In this document: positions 7,828 to 16,879 of the stretch, piece after piece
Layout of the letters: every line of letters starts with the position of its first letter
How positions within the stretch are numbered: the stretch's first letter is position 1
NCBI RefSeq assembly: GCF_035506375.1
Contig: NZ_DATJPM010000075.1
Location: forward strand, 1 to 53,929
Origin: Methanocella sp.
GTDB lineage: Archaea; Halobacteriota; Methanocellia; Methanocellales; Methanocellaceae
DNA: 53,929 nucleotides
Reading direction: 5' to 3'
The notes under the pieces: model-generated
The model's database searches: none
What the model saw: the letters and a program-made list of their open reading frames with translations, nothing else
What the model was told of the DNA's origin: nothing
Made by a program: the position numbers and the translations under genes

Positions 7828-8748
7828 TTAAATAACGAAACCTGTCTCGGATTTCGGCTTGATGCGCAGGAGTATGAAGTCCTTCATGCGGGAAGGCTTG
7901 ATGTCACAGACTTCGCGCAGGTAGATGCCTTCATCGAACTTGACGTCACCTATGACATCCTTATATTTTTCATAGTCCAGCTTAATACGGGCACCATTCA
8001 GGTTCAGCGTCACGGGCGTCGGGGAGATGACGTCCTGAATGTCGGGGACCTGCTTCTCGATCTCGGCCTTAAGGCGGGGCGGGCTGACGCTAAGCTGGTC
8101 CTTATCGAACTCCGCGCGGCGCTCGTCCAGCACCTTGCCGATCGCAGCCACGATCCGGTCCATGATCTCCGTCTCTTCCTTCTGCCGGAGGCGGTGCATC
8201 ACGCGGCCCAGGCCGCCGATATAGGCTTCGCAGCCCGGGACCTCGCTCGTCTGCAAAGCGGGGCCGCCCGTAACGACGATGGGTACCTCGATGTCCCGGA
8301 ACAGCTTAGTCTTCTCGATGATGCAGTCCTTGAAGTTGCCGTATAAGAATAAGGCTGCGTCGTGCTCGTTGATGAGGTCGATCTCCTTAGCCGTGAGCTG
8401 GGCGACGCGCCTGCCCACGCCTCTGGCCAGGCCGATCATGTTGGTCTTCGAGCCGGAGCGCCTGAGGTACTCGGCGATATCACAGGCCAGATGCGGCAAA
8501 TGCTGGTACGCCAGAGTCGGCGTGATCACCGCGACTTCCGCTCCCGCGAGGGGGGCTTTAACTAGCTTACCCAGCAATTCCTTATTTTTCGCTTCGATAA
8601 CGGGTATGTCGGCATTGGGGACGAGGATGACCATGATGACGTCCGACTGCAAAACGTTCTTCTGTAGGATGTAGCCGCCCATGTCTTCGACTAGCTCTTC
8701 GAACTCCTCGTGCTTGTACAGGCCGCCGGTCCAGATGAATGGCTCCAT
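7828..8748 (-). CDS. mmp7: Methanogenesis marker protein 7 (MCR activation complex)
   Basis: The 306 residues match methanogenesis marker protein 7, found only in organisms with methyl-coenzyme M reductase. Marker protein 7 is a component of the ATP-dependent complex that reductively activates MCR and restores Ni(I) F430. The start MEPFIWTGGLYKHEEF at 8748 is chosen because it lies 2 nt after the mmp17 stop with GGAGCCTGAG before it; a farther in-frame ATG at 8796 would overlap mmp17 by 46 nt. Cysteines are present (for example CDIAEYLRR, DCIIE), but I cannot assign cluster ligands. It is the last gene of the operon. Confidence 0.9.
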   Translation of the reverse strand: MEPFIWTGGLYKHEEFEELVEDMGGYILQKNVLQSDVIMVILVPNADIPVIEAKNKELLGKLVKAPLAGAEVAVITPTLAYQHLPHLACDIAEYLRRSGSKTNMIGLARGVGRRVAQLTAKEIDLINEHDAALFLYGNFKDCIIEKTKLFRDIEVPIVVTGGPALQTSEVPGCEAYIGGLGRVMHRLRQKEETEIMDRIVAAIGKVLDERRAEFDKDQLSVSPPRLKAEIEKQVPDIQDVISPTPVTLNLNGARIKLDYEKYKDVIGDVKFDEGIYLREVCDIKPSRMKDFILLRIKPKSETGFVI

Positions 8749-8750
8749 TC

Positions 8751-9365
8751 TCAGGCTCCTATGCTGCTTCTTAAGTTCCTGCAGATCTCCAGCCACTCGG
8801 GCTTGATGGGGTCCTCGGACGCGATGAAGGCCAGCATATGCTGGTCGATGAAATGTTTTCGGACGCGAAAGCCTTCTGGCGTGATGCGGAGCAGCGCATC
8901 GATGACGTTCTTCTTCAGCTCTTCCTGCGGGTCGTAGACGACGATAGCCGAGACGTCGTCCAGCTGCTTCTCGAAGTCGCCCTTTACCGGCACGATGACG
9001 GCCGCCCGGTCAGTCTGGACGAGGTTCTCCCGCCCGTACTTCGACCATAATCGGCCAATCGCCTTAGAGGAGTACTGCTCTTCCCTTACTGAGACAAGAA
9101 GGCCCTCGTTGACGCTTGAGATGTCCGCCACGTCGCCAAGCGTCAGCCTCGCCAGGCCGGGGCGGAAGAGCCCGACGATGATGAAGACCGGCGCTTTAGG
9201 GTCTACATAGACCTTTAAGCGGCCGATGGCCCTCACCAGGTTCAGGTCCATCAGGATGTCCGTGATGACCTCTTTATATTTCTCGGCGCCTTCCTCATCC
9301 TCCGAATCGACGGTGAAGACCTCGAGGGGCTCCATCGTGAGGTCGCCCGCGGCGATGTCGCTCAT
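8751..9365 (-). CDS. mmp17: Methanogenesis marker protein 17
   Basis: The 204 residues beginning MSDIAAGDLTMEPLEVFTVD match methanogenesis marker protein 17, a subunit of the MCR activation machinery. The start at 9365 forms an ATGA overlap with the mmp15 stop (9362-9364), indicating translational coupling. The frame stays open upstream to 9584, but that extension is low-complexity Arg/Gly-rich antisense-like sequence inside mmp15 and is not credible. The end abuts mmp7. Confidence 0.9.
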   Translation of the reverse strand: MSDIAAGDLTMEPLEVFTVDSEDEEGAEKYKEVITDILMDLNLVRAIGRLKVYVDPKAPVFIIVGLFRPGLARLTLGDVADISSVNEGLLVSVREEQYSSKAIGRLWSKYGRENLVQTDRAAVIVPVKGDFEKQLDDVSAIVVYDPQEELKKNVIDALLRITPEGFRVRKHFIDQHMLAFIASEDPIKPEWLEICRNLRSSIGA

Positions 9366-10603
9366 TTCTTGTTTTCCTCCCGCAGCCCCGAGACCAGCAG
9401 CGCCGCGCCTACGGCGCCGATGTACTGCGAATAAGGGGGCACAACGACGTCGACCTTTAACAGGTCGCTCATCGCCTTCACCAGGCCGATGTTCAGGGAC
9501 GAGCCGCCCACCATGATGACGGGCTTCTTCACTTCGATCTCCTGGAGCTGCTGCTCGAAGACCTGCTCGGCCACGCTGTAACACGCCGCCGCGGCCACGT
9601 CTTCCCGTGATTTGCCGAGGGACAGCGAGTTGATCAGGCTTTGCGTGCCGAACACGATGCAGTAGCTGTTCATGGTGACGTTCAGATGATTGCCTTTGAT
9701 CGCAAGCTGGCCGAGGTCAGCGATGTCTACGCCCAGCCGATTGGCCGACTGCTCGAGGAACCTGCCGGACGCGCCCGCGCAGATGCCGCCCATGGTGAAG
9801 CTGCCGGGTATGCCGTCCATGACAGCGATGGCCTTGTTGTCCATGCCGCCGATGTCGATGACGGTGGCGGGGCCCTTCTGCTTCTTCGCCAGGTAGACGG
9901 CGCCCTTCGAATTCACGGTCAGCTCCTCCTGGATGAGGTCCGCGTTATAGTGCTTGCCGATTAAAAATCTACCATAGCCCGTGGTGCCCAGGCCGCTCAG
10001 CTCTTCCCGCTTCACGCCGGCCATCTCGAGCGCATTCGTGTACGCGTCCTCGGCGCTCTTCAACACGTCTGTAGTCTTGACCCAGCCGGTGCCGATAATA
10101 TAGTTATCTCTCATGATTACGGCTTTCGTGGTGCTCGAACCCGAGTCGATGCCGGCCGTGAGGCCGACCTGCTCTTCCCTCGCCAGTAAGCTTCGGCGGA
10201 GCGCGGTGGTCGTCAGCGCTTCCATCCTGGTCAGCAGAGTCTCGTGAGTGGTACGCTCGGTGAACGAATAGCTGATGACGGGTATATGGGCCTGAGACTG
10301 GATGTAGTTCCGCACGGCGTTCCTGGTGATGGCGCCTTCGGCGCACCTGAAGCACGACGTTACGAACACAGCGTCCGCCTTCGTGTCGCCCTTGACGATG
10401 CTCTGGGCCCGGGCGATCATTAAGCGCAGGTCCGGGCTGGCCACCTGGAGCCCGAACAGGTCTGCGGTTTCCTTGATGTTGCCGATGTCCACTTCCGGGT
10501 AGACGATCTGCGCGTTGACCTGCTCCGCGGCCATTTCGATCTCGTGCTCCACGCCGCTGTATTCCGAGCCGCACGTGAGGTGGGCTATGCGGATCTTCCT
10601 CAT
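9362..10603 (-). CDS. mmp15: Methanogenesis marker protein 15 (BadF/BcrA-type ATPase)
   Basis: A 413-residue protein. An N-terminal domain of about 145 residues holds Cys11 and a CFRC motif (84-87). An ASKHA-fold ATPase of the BadF/BadG/BcrA activator family follows, with phosphate-binding GIDSGSSTTK (151-160), a second VIDIGGMDNK motif and GGICAGASG, where the Cys in related activators (HgdC) ligates a bridging 4Fe-4S cluster. Such activators use ATP to drive low-potential electron transfer, which fits a role in reducing F430 nickel. It overlaps mmp5 and mmp17 by 4 nt each. Confidence 0.92.
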   Translation of the reverse strand: MRKIRIAHLTCGSEYSGVEHEIEMAAEQVNAQIVYPEVDIGNIKETADLFGLQVASPDLRLMIARAQSIVKGDTKADAVFVTSCFRCAEGAITRNAVRNYIQSQAHIPVISYSFTERTTHETLLTRMEALTTTALRRSLLAREEQVGLTAGIDSGSSTTKAVIMRDNYIIGTGWVKTTDVLKSAEDAYTNALEMAGVKREELSGLGTTGYGRFLIGKHYNADLIQEELTVNSKGAVYLAKKQKGPATVIDIGGMDNKAIAVMDGIPGSFTMGGICAGASGRFLEQSANRLGVDIADLGQLAIKGNHLNVTMNSYCIVFGTQSLINSLSLGKSREDVAAAACYSVAEQVFEQQLQEIEVKKPVIMVGGSSLNIGLVKAMSDLLKVDVVVPPYSQYIGAVGAALLVSGLREENKK

Positions 10604-11088
10604 TTCTTTACCTCCTGCTTCGGCTCCACCTTAAGCTCCACTTTTTGCCGGTCAGCGGTTAGCTTATCCAGGAACTCTTTCACGAAAAGCACGAAGTTCT
10701 TGGCCTCGTTCTCGTTCTTCGGATATCTGAGCTCGAGGACGGGTACGCCCTTGCTCCGGATGACGTACTTGATGAGCTCGTTGGTCCGGGCGCAGCCCAT
10801 GCACCCGAAAATATAGTCGGCATCCTCGACGATGATGGCCGCCTCCGCCTCCTCGATCAGAGGGTCCATGAGGGACATCCGGCCCCGCACTCCGGATGGT
10901 ATCTCTATGGCCGCATACTTCAGGCCCTTCTTAGCGTCGTCCGGCGTCATGTTCATGGGCGGCGAGTCCAGCCCCGGGTCTGTGACCTTCTTGCGTATCT
11001 CTTTCATAAGAGCCAGCGGCTCATGGCCGAACCTCTCCACCAGGTCCGAAAGTATCAGGCTGTTGGCGGGGTAGATGAATATCTTCAT
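10600..11088 (-). CDS. mmp5: Methanogenesis marker protein 5
   Basis: The 162 residues (MKIFIYPANSLILSDLVERFGHEP...) match methanogenesis marker protein 5. The motif FGCMGCARTNE carries two cysteines (C-M-G-C) and resembles the CoB/CoM-type or 2-hydroxyacyl-CoA dehydratase-like cluster-binding turn. It is start/stop coupled (ATGA) to mmp6 upstream and mmp15 downstream. Its biochemical role is not established beyond association with MCR-containing organisms and this cluster. Confidence 0.9.
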   Translation of the reverse strand: MKIFIYPANSLILSDLVERFGHEPLALMKEIRKKVTDPGLDSPPMNMTPDDAKKGLKYAAIEIPSGVRGRMSLMDPLIEEAEAAIIVEDADYIFGCMGCARTNELIKYVIRSKGVPVLELRYPKNENEAKNFVLFVKEFLDKLTADRQKVELKVEPKQEVKK

Positions 11089-11534
11089 GATTGTGACTTT
11101 CCTCCTAATTTCCCGGCTTCCTCATCGATGATCTGCTTAAACTTATCAACAGGAATGTTCTTTGCCTCCGGCAGGTTCAAGGGCTTGCTGCCCCTCTCCA
11201 CGAGTATGAGCCCCTTGCTGATATCCGGCAGCATGTCGATCTCGTTCTTGAGCTGGTGGAACCCTGGCCTGGGGCCTCCGCCCCTGTTGGCCCTGCAACG
11301 CCGCTCGTCGCCCGGGGGGAATCCCCTCTCTTTGACGAATATCTTGGTCGGGCTCAGCTTCCGGATCTCGTTCACGACCCTGTCGACCTCTTCCCTCTTT
11401 CCGGTGACCATGAGCCCGTAGCAGGTCTCCTTGATGGTGACGTTGCTCGAGACCTTGTAAGCATTTATGGCAATATCGGAAGGCAGCTCTGTATCTGAAA
11501 TGACCACCATCTTCGTTATATTATCCTCGGGCAT
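11085..11534 (-). CDS. mmp6: Methanogenesis marker protein 6
   Basis: The 149 residues match methanogenesis marker protein 6, with the hallmark region KLSPTKIFVKERGFPPGDERRCRANRG. It begins 2 nt after the mmp3 stop, with GAGGTG serving as its ribosome-binding site, and its stop overlaps the mmp5 start by 4 nt. Part of the operon for MCR activation; individual role uncertain. Confidence 0.9.
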   Translation of the reverse strand: MPEDNITKMVVISDTELPSDIAINAYKVSSNVTIKETCYGLMVTGKREEVDRVVNEIRKLSPTKIFVKERGFPPGDERRCRANRGGGPRPGFHQLKNEIDMLPDISKGLILVERGSKPLNLPEAKNIPVDKFKQIIDEEAGKLGGKSQS

Positions 11535-11535
11535 C

Positions 11536-13086
11536 TCACACCTCTTTGAAATAAACGATATCCTTTTCCCTGATCTTCTTCATCTTATCCAGATTTACGA
11601 TATGGCCGGCGATGTTCGTGGCATCGTATTTTTCTCCGGTCGGGCCGAACTTATCGTTGTCGCCGAAACGGACGCCGATCAGGCCCTCGTGTTTCGAGGC
11701 CATGTTGGTCAGGCCGATCTCGCCCGCCTTAACCGTCGTACCTTCCTCGGGCTTGTTCTCCGGCACCAGGTCGCCTACGGCGACGGGCTTGCCCTTGAAC
11801 AGCATGGTCTCCTCGTACTTGAAGTATACGGGGAGCGACCCGACGTGGTTCTCCTTGAGGCCCGATGCCTTCCGGAAGTACTCGCTCGTGTTCGGCGCCG
11901 TATCGTCGTAGAGCCGGACCTCGATGAGGTCGCTCTCCGGGATGGCGGTGAGAATTACTTTTCCGGACGATACGATCTCCATGGTCGTCCGTGGCGACTG
12001 GTCGACGATGACCGCGTCCCCGCCCAGGTAGCCGGCCTTTTCATACTTGATGCCGGCGGCATCCAGTATACGGCCCGCGGTGGCAAAGTCGTAGCCCAGC
12101 ATGCTCATGCGTATGGGTATGGTCTTTATCGCAATGCGCTGTCCCGGCGTGGCCATTCTGACTAGTTCCAGGCCGTGGACGATGCGGCCGACGATCGAAT
12201 GATAAATGTTAGAGGTCATATCCTCCTTGGATATGTAGACGCGCCCGCGGCCTTTTCCGTCCGTGCGGACAGTCACTGTGCCTTCGCTCCTGGCCGCGAA
12301 GTTCTCGTACGGGCAGATCTCGCCCAGCATGGTATCCGTCGAGATGAAAGAGCTGGCGGCGAAGTCGATCTTGAAGAAGCCCTTTTTCACGGCGGCATAG
12401 AAGTGCTCCGCGCCGTACATGGCTTTCGACAGCATCTCGATTTCGACCTGCGTGTAGATCTCCATGCCGTCCTCTACCCTGGTGGTGGTATCGGCCGTGA
12501 CGATCTTGTTGGCGAATGACTCGAGCTTAATTACCGGTTCGATGCCCTGGATGATGTCCTCGTCCCCCAGGTTCGTCAGAATGTTACGGCCTGATACGAC
12601 ACGCCCAACGACGCCCCCGTTCCTGGCACCATAATCCTGAAAATGATCTTTTTTTGAGATGATGAAGTAAGTGTTATTCGCGTTATAGCCGCCGGTGCCG
12701 AAGCTCACGTCCCATCGGGCATACTCAGCCTCGCCCTTTCCTGCCTCGATGCCCGACCCGAAGGGGCCGAACGCGATCGCCTGTCCCGTCGTCCACCGGG
12801 CCTTCGAGCCCGAGAGAATGCTATAGCTCTCCAGCCAGGGCTTCTTCATCGCGTCGTTCGTCAGCTCGATCCTGATCTCGCCTTTTGACGTAAAGACGCG
12901 AAATTCGGTGGCCACTTCCTTACGGGTCTCTTCCCGGCCGGCCACGATGCCGATGACCGTGTTCTCCATGTGCTGGAAACCGGCCGCGGCGAGCGCGTCA
13001 CCGAGGGTCGAGCCTGCGGGAAGCGTTACCTTTTTCTCGTTCACCTGGACAGTGACCGCCTCGTTCACGCCGTTCAATACGCTCAC
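11536..13086 (-). CDS. mmp3: Methanogenesis marker protein 3 (MCR activation)
   Basis: The 516 residues match methanogenesis marker protein 3 (UPF0288). The N-terminus (VTVQVNEKKVTLPAGSTLGDAL) is ubiquitin/ThiS-like, and the middle and C-terminal parts contain cyclophilin-like segments (ADTTTRVEDG, EIRIEL), consistent with the family description. The start is GTG at 13086 with AGAGGCAGA upstream. The 101-bp gap to atwA contains an A/T-rich TATA-like stretch (TATAGAAAGTATATC on the transcribed strand), so an internal promoter is possible. Confidence 0.9.
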   Translation of the reverse strand: MSVLNGVNEAVTVQVNEKKVTLPAGSTLGDALAAAGFQHMENTVIGIVAGREETRKEVATEFRVFTSKGEIRIELTNDAMKKPWLESYSILSGSKARWTTGQAIAFGPFGSGIEAGKGEAEYARWDVSFGTGGYNANNTYFIISKKDHFQDYGARNGGVVGRVVSGRNILTNLGDEDIIQGIEPVIKLESFANKIVTADTTTRVEDGMEIYTQVEIEMLSKAMYGAEHFYAAVKKGFFKIDFAASSFISTDTMLGEICPYENFAARSEGTVTVRTDGKGRGRVYISKEDMTSNIYHSIVGRIVHGLELVRMATPGQRIAIKTIPIRMSMLGYDFATAGRILDAAGIKYEKAGYLGGDAVIVDQSPRTTMEIVSSGKVILTAIPESDLIEVRLYDDTAPNTSEYFRKASGLKENHVGSLPVYFKYEETMLFKGKPVAVGDLVPENKPEEGTTVKAGEIGLTNMASKHEGLIGVRFGDNDKFGPTGEKYDATNIAGHIVNLDKMKKIREKDIVYFKEV

Positions 13087-13187
13087 TCTGCCTCTTAAAC
13101 CTTTTTTTCACTCTTATGTGATATACTTTCTATAACCCTTCGCCACAGTGAAAAAGTACGCCTGCGTAAGACGATTAAAATATTATA

Positions 13188-14792
13188 TTATGGCCCCTTG
13201 GCCATGATCTCCTTCTCCTGCTCCGTGACCAGGGCGAGCACCTTATCGACGTCGCCGATCTCGACGATCTTGCCCGCCCTCATGAGCATGACCCGGTCGC
13301 ATACCATGCGCACGAACTCCATATCGTGCGAGACTATCATGAAGGTCTCGTTTATCTCTTCCCTTGACGAAAGAATAGAGTTCGCGACGTCCCGTTTCGT
13401 GAACGGGTCCATCGTGCCGGTGGGCTCGTCCAGGACGACGAGCCGGGGCTCTCTTATTAATACCTGTGCCAGCGCGACCCGGTGCCGTTCGCCTTCGGAC
13501 AGCTCGTTAGGGTATTTCGACAGCACTTCCCGGCTCGCCTGCTCCGTAAAGCCGGCGATCTGGAGAGTGTGGATGGCCTTACGCTCGGCCAGCTCGGCGG
13601 GAAAGTCCAGGCCGATGGAGTCGGTCAGGTTGTCCACGACGGTGCGGTGCGGGTAGAGGTCGTACTCCTGGTGGAGAAGGCCTATATACTGCTTCGCCCG
13701 GCCCCGCGCATAGTATCCCGGCTCGAGCATGTTGATCCAGTCGTCGCCGATGCGTACTTCGACGAGGCCGCTCGCCTCCTCCAGGTTGCCCGTGATGATG
13801 TTTGCGAGCGATGTCTTGCCGGCGCCACTGACGCCGACGATGCCGAAGATCTCGCCCTCCCTGACGTCGAACGTAATGTTGTTTACGGCCTTAATGACGC
13901 CCCGGTCAACCGAAAAGTATATCTTCTGGAGATTCTCGACCTTAACGATCGGCTCGCCCAGCTTATACTCCTTCTTCTCCACCGTCTTCTGGGACTTCAT
14001 GAATTCGGCGATGACCTCTTCCGGCTTACCCGTCATTTTGATCTGGCCGTCCTCGAGGAGCACGGCCTGGGTCGCCAAATCCTCGATGACATCGTGGAAG
14101 TGCGACGTTATAAGCACAGTCATGTTATTCTCGGCGGCCGCCTGCTTGATGCCCTGGTGGACGATCTTGGCGGTCTTAGGGTCCAGCGTGCCGGTGGGCT
14201 CGTCGGCTAAAAGTATCATCGGCTCCTTTGCCATCTGCCTGGCCAGGACGACCCTCTGCTTTTCTCCGCCCGAGAGGTCTCTCGCGATGTGCATCATGCG
14301 GTGGGACAGCTTGACCTGATCGATGAGGTCGGCCGCACGGTTAATAAGATTCGCCTGGGGATAGTTGATGTCGTTCAGCGCCTTCATGACGTTCTCGATG
14401 ACGCTGTCGTCGCCGTAGAGGGCGAACGTCCTCTGGATCATGATGGCGATGCGGCGCGAGATGAGCCGCTTGGCGTCGTCGTCCGCGTTCAGGATATCGA
14501 CGTCCCAGGCCTTCATCATGCCTCCGCATTTGGGGCACGGCTTGCCGATCGAGGAAGGGGGGTTTATGAAGTCGCAGGATTCGCATCGGGCGGTACGGAA
14601 AATGACCTGCCCCGAGGCGGGAATGTCCTCGTCCAGGCCCCGGATGACGTGCAGGAGTATGGTCTTGCCCGCGCCGCTTCTCCCGATGATGCCTAAGATC
14701 TCTCCTTCTTCAATTGTCAGGTTCACGTCCTGGAGGACGTGCTTGTCCCCGTACTTCACATTCAGGCCCTTGACTTCGATAAATGCCGCCAC
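13188..14792 (-). CDS. atwA: Methyl-coenzyme M reductase activation component A2 (double ABC ATPase)
   Basis: A 534-residue soluble protein with two ABC ATPase domains: Walker A at 37-44 (GRSGAGKT) and 320-327 (GVSGAGKT), signatures LSGGE (173-177) and LSEGE in the second half, and Walker B ILLADEP and LVVLDEP. There are no membrane segments. Between Walker A and signature of domain 1 lies a four-cysteine insert (C70, C73, C86, C89; CESC...CPKC), probably a zinc or Fe-S site. This layout is that of component A2, the ATP-hydrolysing protein needed for MCR activation. The start is GTG at 14792 with GGAGG 8 nt upstream. It heads the mmp operon. Confidence 0.94.
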   Translation of the reverse strand: MAAFIEVKGLNVKYGDKHVLQDVNLTIEEGEILGIIGRSGAGKTILLHVIRGLDEDIPASGQVIFRTARCESCDFINPPSSIGKPCPKCGGMMKAWDVDILNADDDAKRLISRRIAIMIQRTFALYGDDSVIENVMKALNDINYPQANLINRAADLIDQVKLSHRMMHIARDLSGGEKQRVVLARQMAKEPMILLADEPTGTLDPKTAKIVHQGIKQAAAENNMTVLITSHFHDVIEDLATQAVLLEDGQIKMTGKPEEVIAEFMKSQKTVEKKEYKLGEPIVKVENLQKIYFSVDRGVIKAVNNITFDVREGEIFGIVGVSGAGKTSLANIITGNLEEASGLVEVRIGDDWINMLEPGYYARGRAKQYIGLLHQEYDLYPHRTVVDNLTDSIGLDFPAELAERKAIHTLQIAGFTEQASREVLSKYPNELSEGERHRVALAQVLIREPRLVVLDEPTGTMDPFTKRDVANSILSSREEINETFMIVSHDMEFVRMVCDRVMLMRAGKIVEIGDVDKVLALVTEQEKEIMAKGP

Positions 14793-14842
14793 TTACTGTT
14801 CCTCCATGTATGATCGAAATGGTGAGTGTAAATTCGCCGTTT

Positions 14843-15679
14843 TCATTTTTCCGGTTCCTGTTCTCTATTATTCATATGTAAACTTTTCTCAACGACGCTC
14901 TCGACTTCGAGTATATTATCGACGATGACGTCGCTGGCATCGAACAGAAGGTCCGGCCGCATGCCCTCCTGCTGCAGGGAAAGGATGCCCGTATCGGCCG
15001 CCTTGAGCGCCAGGTAGTCGTTCATGCCATCGCCTACCATGATGACCCGGCCATACCGTTCCTTGAGGCCCAATACGACCTCTTTTTTACCTTCAGGCGA
15101 GACCGCATCGAAGACGTTGGGCTCCGGTATGCCGAGATCGGCAGCCAGAGAATTGAGCGACTTGCGGTTATCCCCGGAAGCAATATAGACATCTGCGCCC
15201 GACGCCATTAGCCGGCGGACCATCCTCTTAACGCCGGGAAAGATCTTTCCGCCAGTTGCCAGCACATAGGGTATCGTGCCGTTCGGCACGTCCACGACGA
15301 GCCCTATATTCAGATAATAGATATCTTTACACTTAAGCTTAACCGCCTCTATCGCTTGCTTCAGGTCGCCCATAGTGGCGATTCTGTCCCGGGCGATGGC
15401 ATCGCTGATGCGCTCGTGCGTGCACTTGAGCCCCCGGCATATGACGTCGAACCCCATTTCTGTGTGCGACATATATTCGGAGATCCGCATAGCCGGATCT
15501 GCGTCGTCCAGGAACTCCACGGAGTCAGCTTCTAAAGCCACCAGGGCGCAGCCGCGGCCCTTGGTGATCATGTTGGTCGAAACCACGTTCTCGATGATAT
15601 TCCCGTAATTTATGTCCCGGGCCACGCGATAAACTTTTAACAGTGTCCCTGCGCTGTCGAATACGATAGCGGTCGTCAT
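14843..15679 (-). CDS. HAD-superfamily phosphatase
   Basis: The 278 residues carry the HAD motifs: FDSAGT (motif I with nucleophile Asp), ASGDN (motif II), a Lys in the GKKEVV region (motif III) and VGDGMNDY (motif IV). The arrangement is that of soluble P-type-ATPase-like HAD hydrolases; a substrate cannot be named. I start at 15679 (MTTAIVF) because a TATA-like TTTTATAAAC lies about 30 bp upstream, which would give a near-leaderless mRNA; an ATG at 15706 is the alternative. It ends 50 bp before atwA on the same strand and may be co-transcribed with the MCR-activation operon. Confidence 0.82.
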   Translation of the reverse strand: MTTAIVFDSAGTLLKVYRVARDINYGNIIENVVSTNMITKGRGCALVALEADSVEFLDDADPAMRISEYMSHTEMGFDVICRGLKCTHERISDAIARDRIATMGDLKQAIEAVKLKCKDIYYLNIGLVVDVPNGTIPYVLATGGKIFPGVKRMVRRLMASGADVYIASGDNRKSLNSLAADLGIPEPNVFDAVSPEGKKEVVLGLKERYGRVIMVGDGMNDYLALKAADTGILSLQQEGMRPDLLFDASDVIVDNILEVESVVEKSLHMNNREQEPEK

Positions 15680-15803
15680 TGTCTGAACATAATAATGAAC
15701 CTTCATGGTTTATAAAATCTGCGTATGCAGGCAGGAATCTCCCGCTTAACACTGTTAAATTTACGCTTATTCAATATGGTAAAAAGATAAAACAGCTTTA
15801 AGC

Positions 15804-15986
15804 TTAATGGCTGGCCACCTTCATCGTCCTTTCGCAGTCGAAGCAGCAAGTCTTGCCCTTGATGTCTGTCGAGAATTCCTTGCCGCACTTCGCGCAGACG
15901 ACCTTCCGGAACCCCGGGTCCCTATAGGGCGTTCCCCGGGCGGCGTCGGCCAGGTTACAGCCGCAATAGCACTTCTCCTCAGGCAT
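15804..15986 (-). CDS. Small zinc-ribbon protein
   Basis: A 60-residue protein (MPEEKCYCGCNL...) with eight or so cysteines in CYCGC, CAKCGKEF and CCFDC clusters, spaced as in treble-clef or zinc-ribbon proteins. The start at 15986 is preceded by GGTGAAGCG. The frame extends upstream, but that part is AT-rich promoter-like sequence. Probably nucleic-acid or protein binding; no specific function is assignable. Confidence 0.72.
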   Translation of the reverse strand: MPEEKCYCGCNLADAARGTPYRDPGFRKVVCAKCGKEFSTDIKGKTCCFDCERTMKVASH

Positions 15987-16105
15987 TCGCTTCACCAGCG
16001 GATAATGTACTTTAATGTATAAAATATGTTTTGATACATTAATAGTATAACAATAGCTGGAAAAACGAATGAAAGCCAGGGACATAGCCCTGGTCCATAA
16101 TAGAT

Positions 16106-16312
16106 TTAAGATACGACCTTGGCGACCGCGAAGTTCCTCTTGACGGTCTCCACCTGGATCTTGACCGAGTCGCCGACCTTGGTACCCGGTACGAATATAA
16201 CGAAGCCCTCGATGCGGGCGATTCCGTCCCCCTTCTTTGCTGTGTCTTCGATCTTCACGTCATACGTCTGCCCCTCAACGACGGGGGCATTTGAACTCTT
16301 ACTCTCAAACAT
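16106..16312 (-). CDS. TRAM-domain RNA-binding protein
   Basis: A 68-residue stand-alone TRAM domain: VEGQTYDVKIEDTAKKGDGIARIEGFVIFVPG...VGDSVKIQVETVKRNFAVAKVV. TRAM proteins of methanogenic archaea bind RNA and act as cold-shock-like RNA chaperones. The start at 16312 (MFESKSS) has GAGG 8 nt upstream. The frame stays open to 16483, but that extension runs into repeat sequence. Confidence 0.88.
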   Translation of the reverse strand: MFESKSSNAPVVEGQTYDVKIEDTAKKGDGIARIEGFVIFVPGTKVGDSVKIQVETVKRNFAVAKVVS

Positions 16313-16492
16313 ACGGTAATCCTCGAATAGAAACAAATACGCAGGCGGCTTCTTCAAAAAAAGCTCGTCCGTTATTTGTTCTTGCGAGATATGAGGCAAT
16401 GTGGATATAAATAAGTTATGGCCTTTACAGATGGAATAATCGTTCATGCCAGCCCGCCACGCCGAAATCACCACGGAGGGCACGGTTGTTAT

Positions 16493-16852
16493 TTCACCAC
16501 GGCGGCACGGCGGACACAGCGCTTATTTTAGATCGGCACGGCGGATGCATGGCGAACACGGTTTCATGATAAATCGCCAATGAACCGGCTTTGTGTCCTT
16601 TGTAACTTGCTCGAATTCGCATCAGCGAAACATTTAGAAAGAAAACTTTGTGAGCCTCCGTGTCGTCGTCCCTCTGTGGTGAAAAATAGTGCCTCCGTGC
16701 TCTTAAAAAGCTTAAAATACAGGAGTAATTCAACACAGCAGTCATAATTAATAAAAAAAGTATATGGAGGTCTCCGAGGGGTAAGCAAGAGCGCTCCGCG
16801 TGGCGTCAACCCCCTTCAAGAAATAAAAGAGCGCCGTGTTCGCCGTGGTGAA
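16493..16852. repeat. Composite intergenic repeat with outer inverted arms
   Basis: TTCACCACGGCG (16493-16504) recurs inverted as CGCCGTGGTGAA (16841-16852). Inside, 16576-16741 is a copy of a roughly 150-bp unit (GCCAATGAACCGGCTTTGTG ... ATTCAACACAGCAG) that also occurs at 34185-34327 (inverted) and 34418-34552 (direct). Phrases such as CACGGCGG and CCTCCGTG recur. No credible gene lies in the gap 16313-16879. Confidence 0.75.
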
Positions 16853-16879
16853 TAAAGCGTAGTGTCTGCCGTAGTGCGC

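Noticed and set aside
8749..8796. Longer mmp7 with a 46-nt overlap into mmp17
   Set aside because: The internal ATG at 8748 has a ribosome-binding site and fits the operon's tight junctions; the extension is not conserved-looking.
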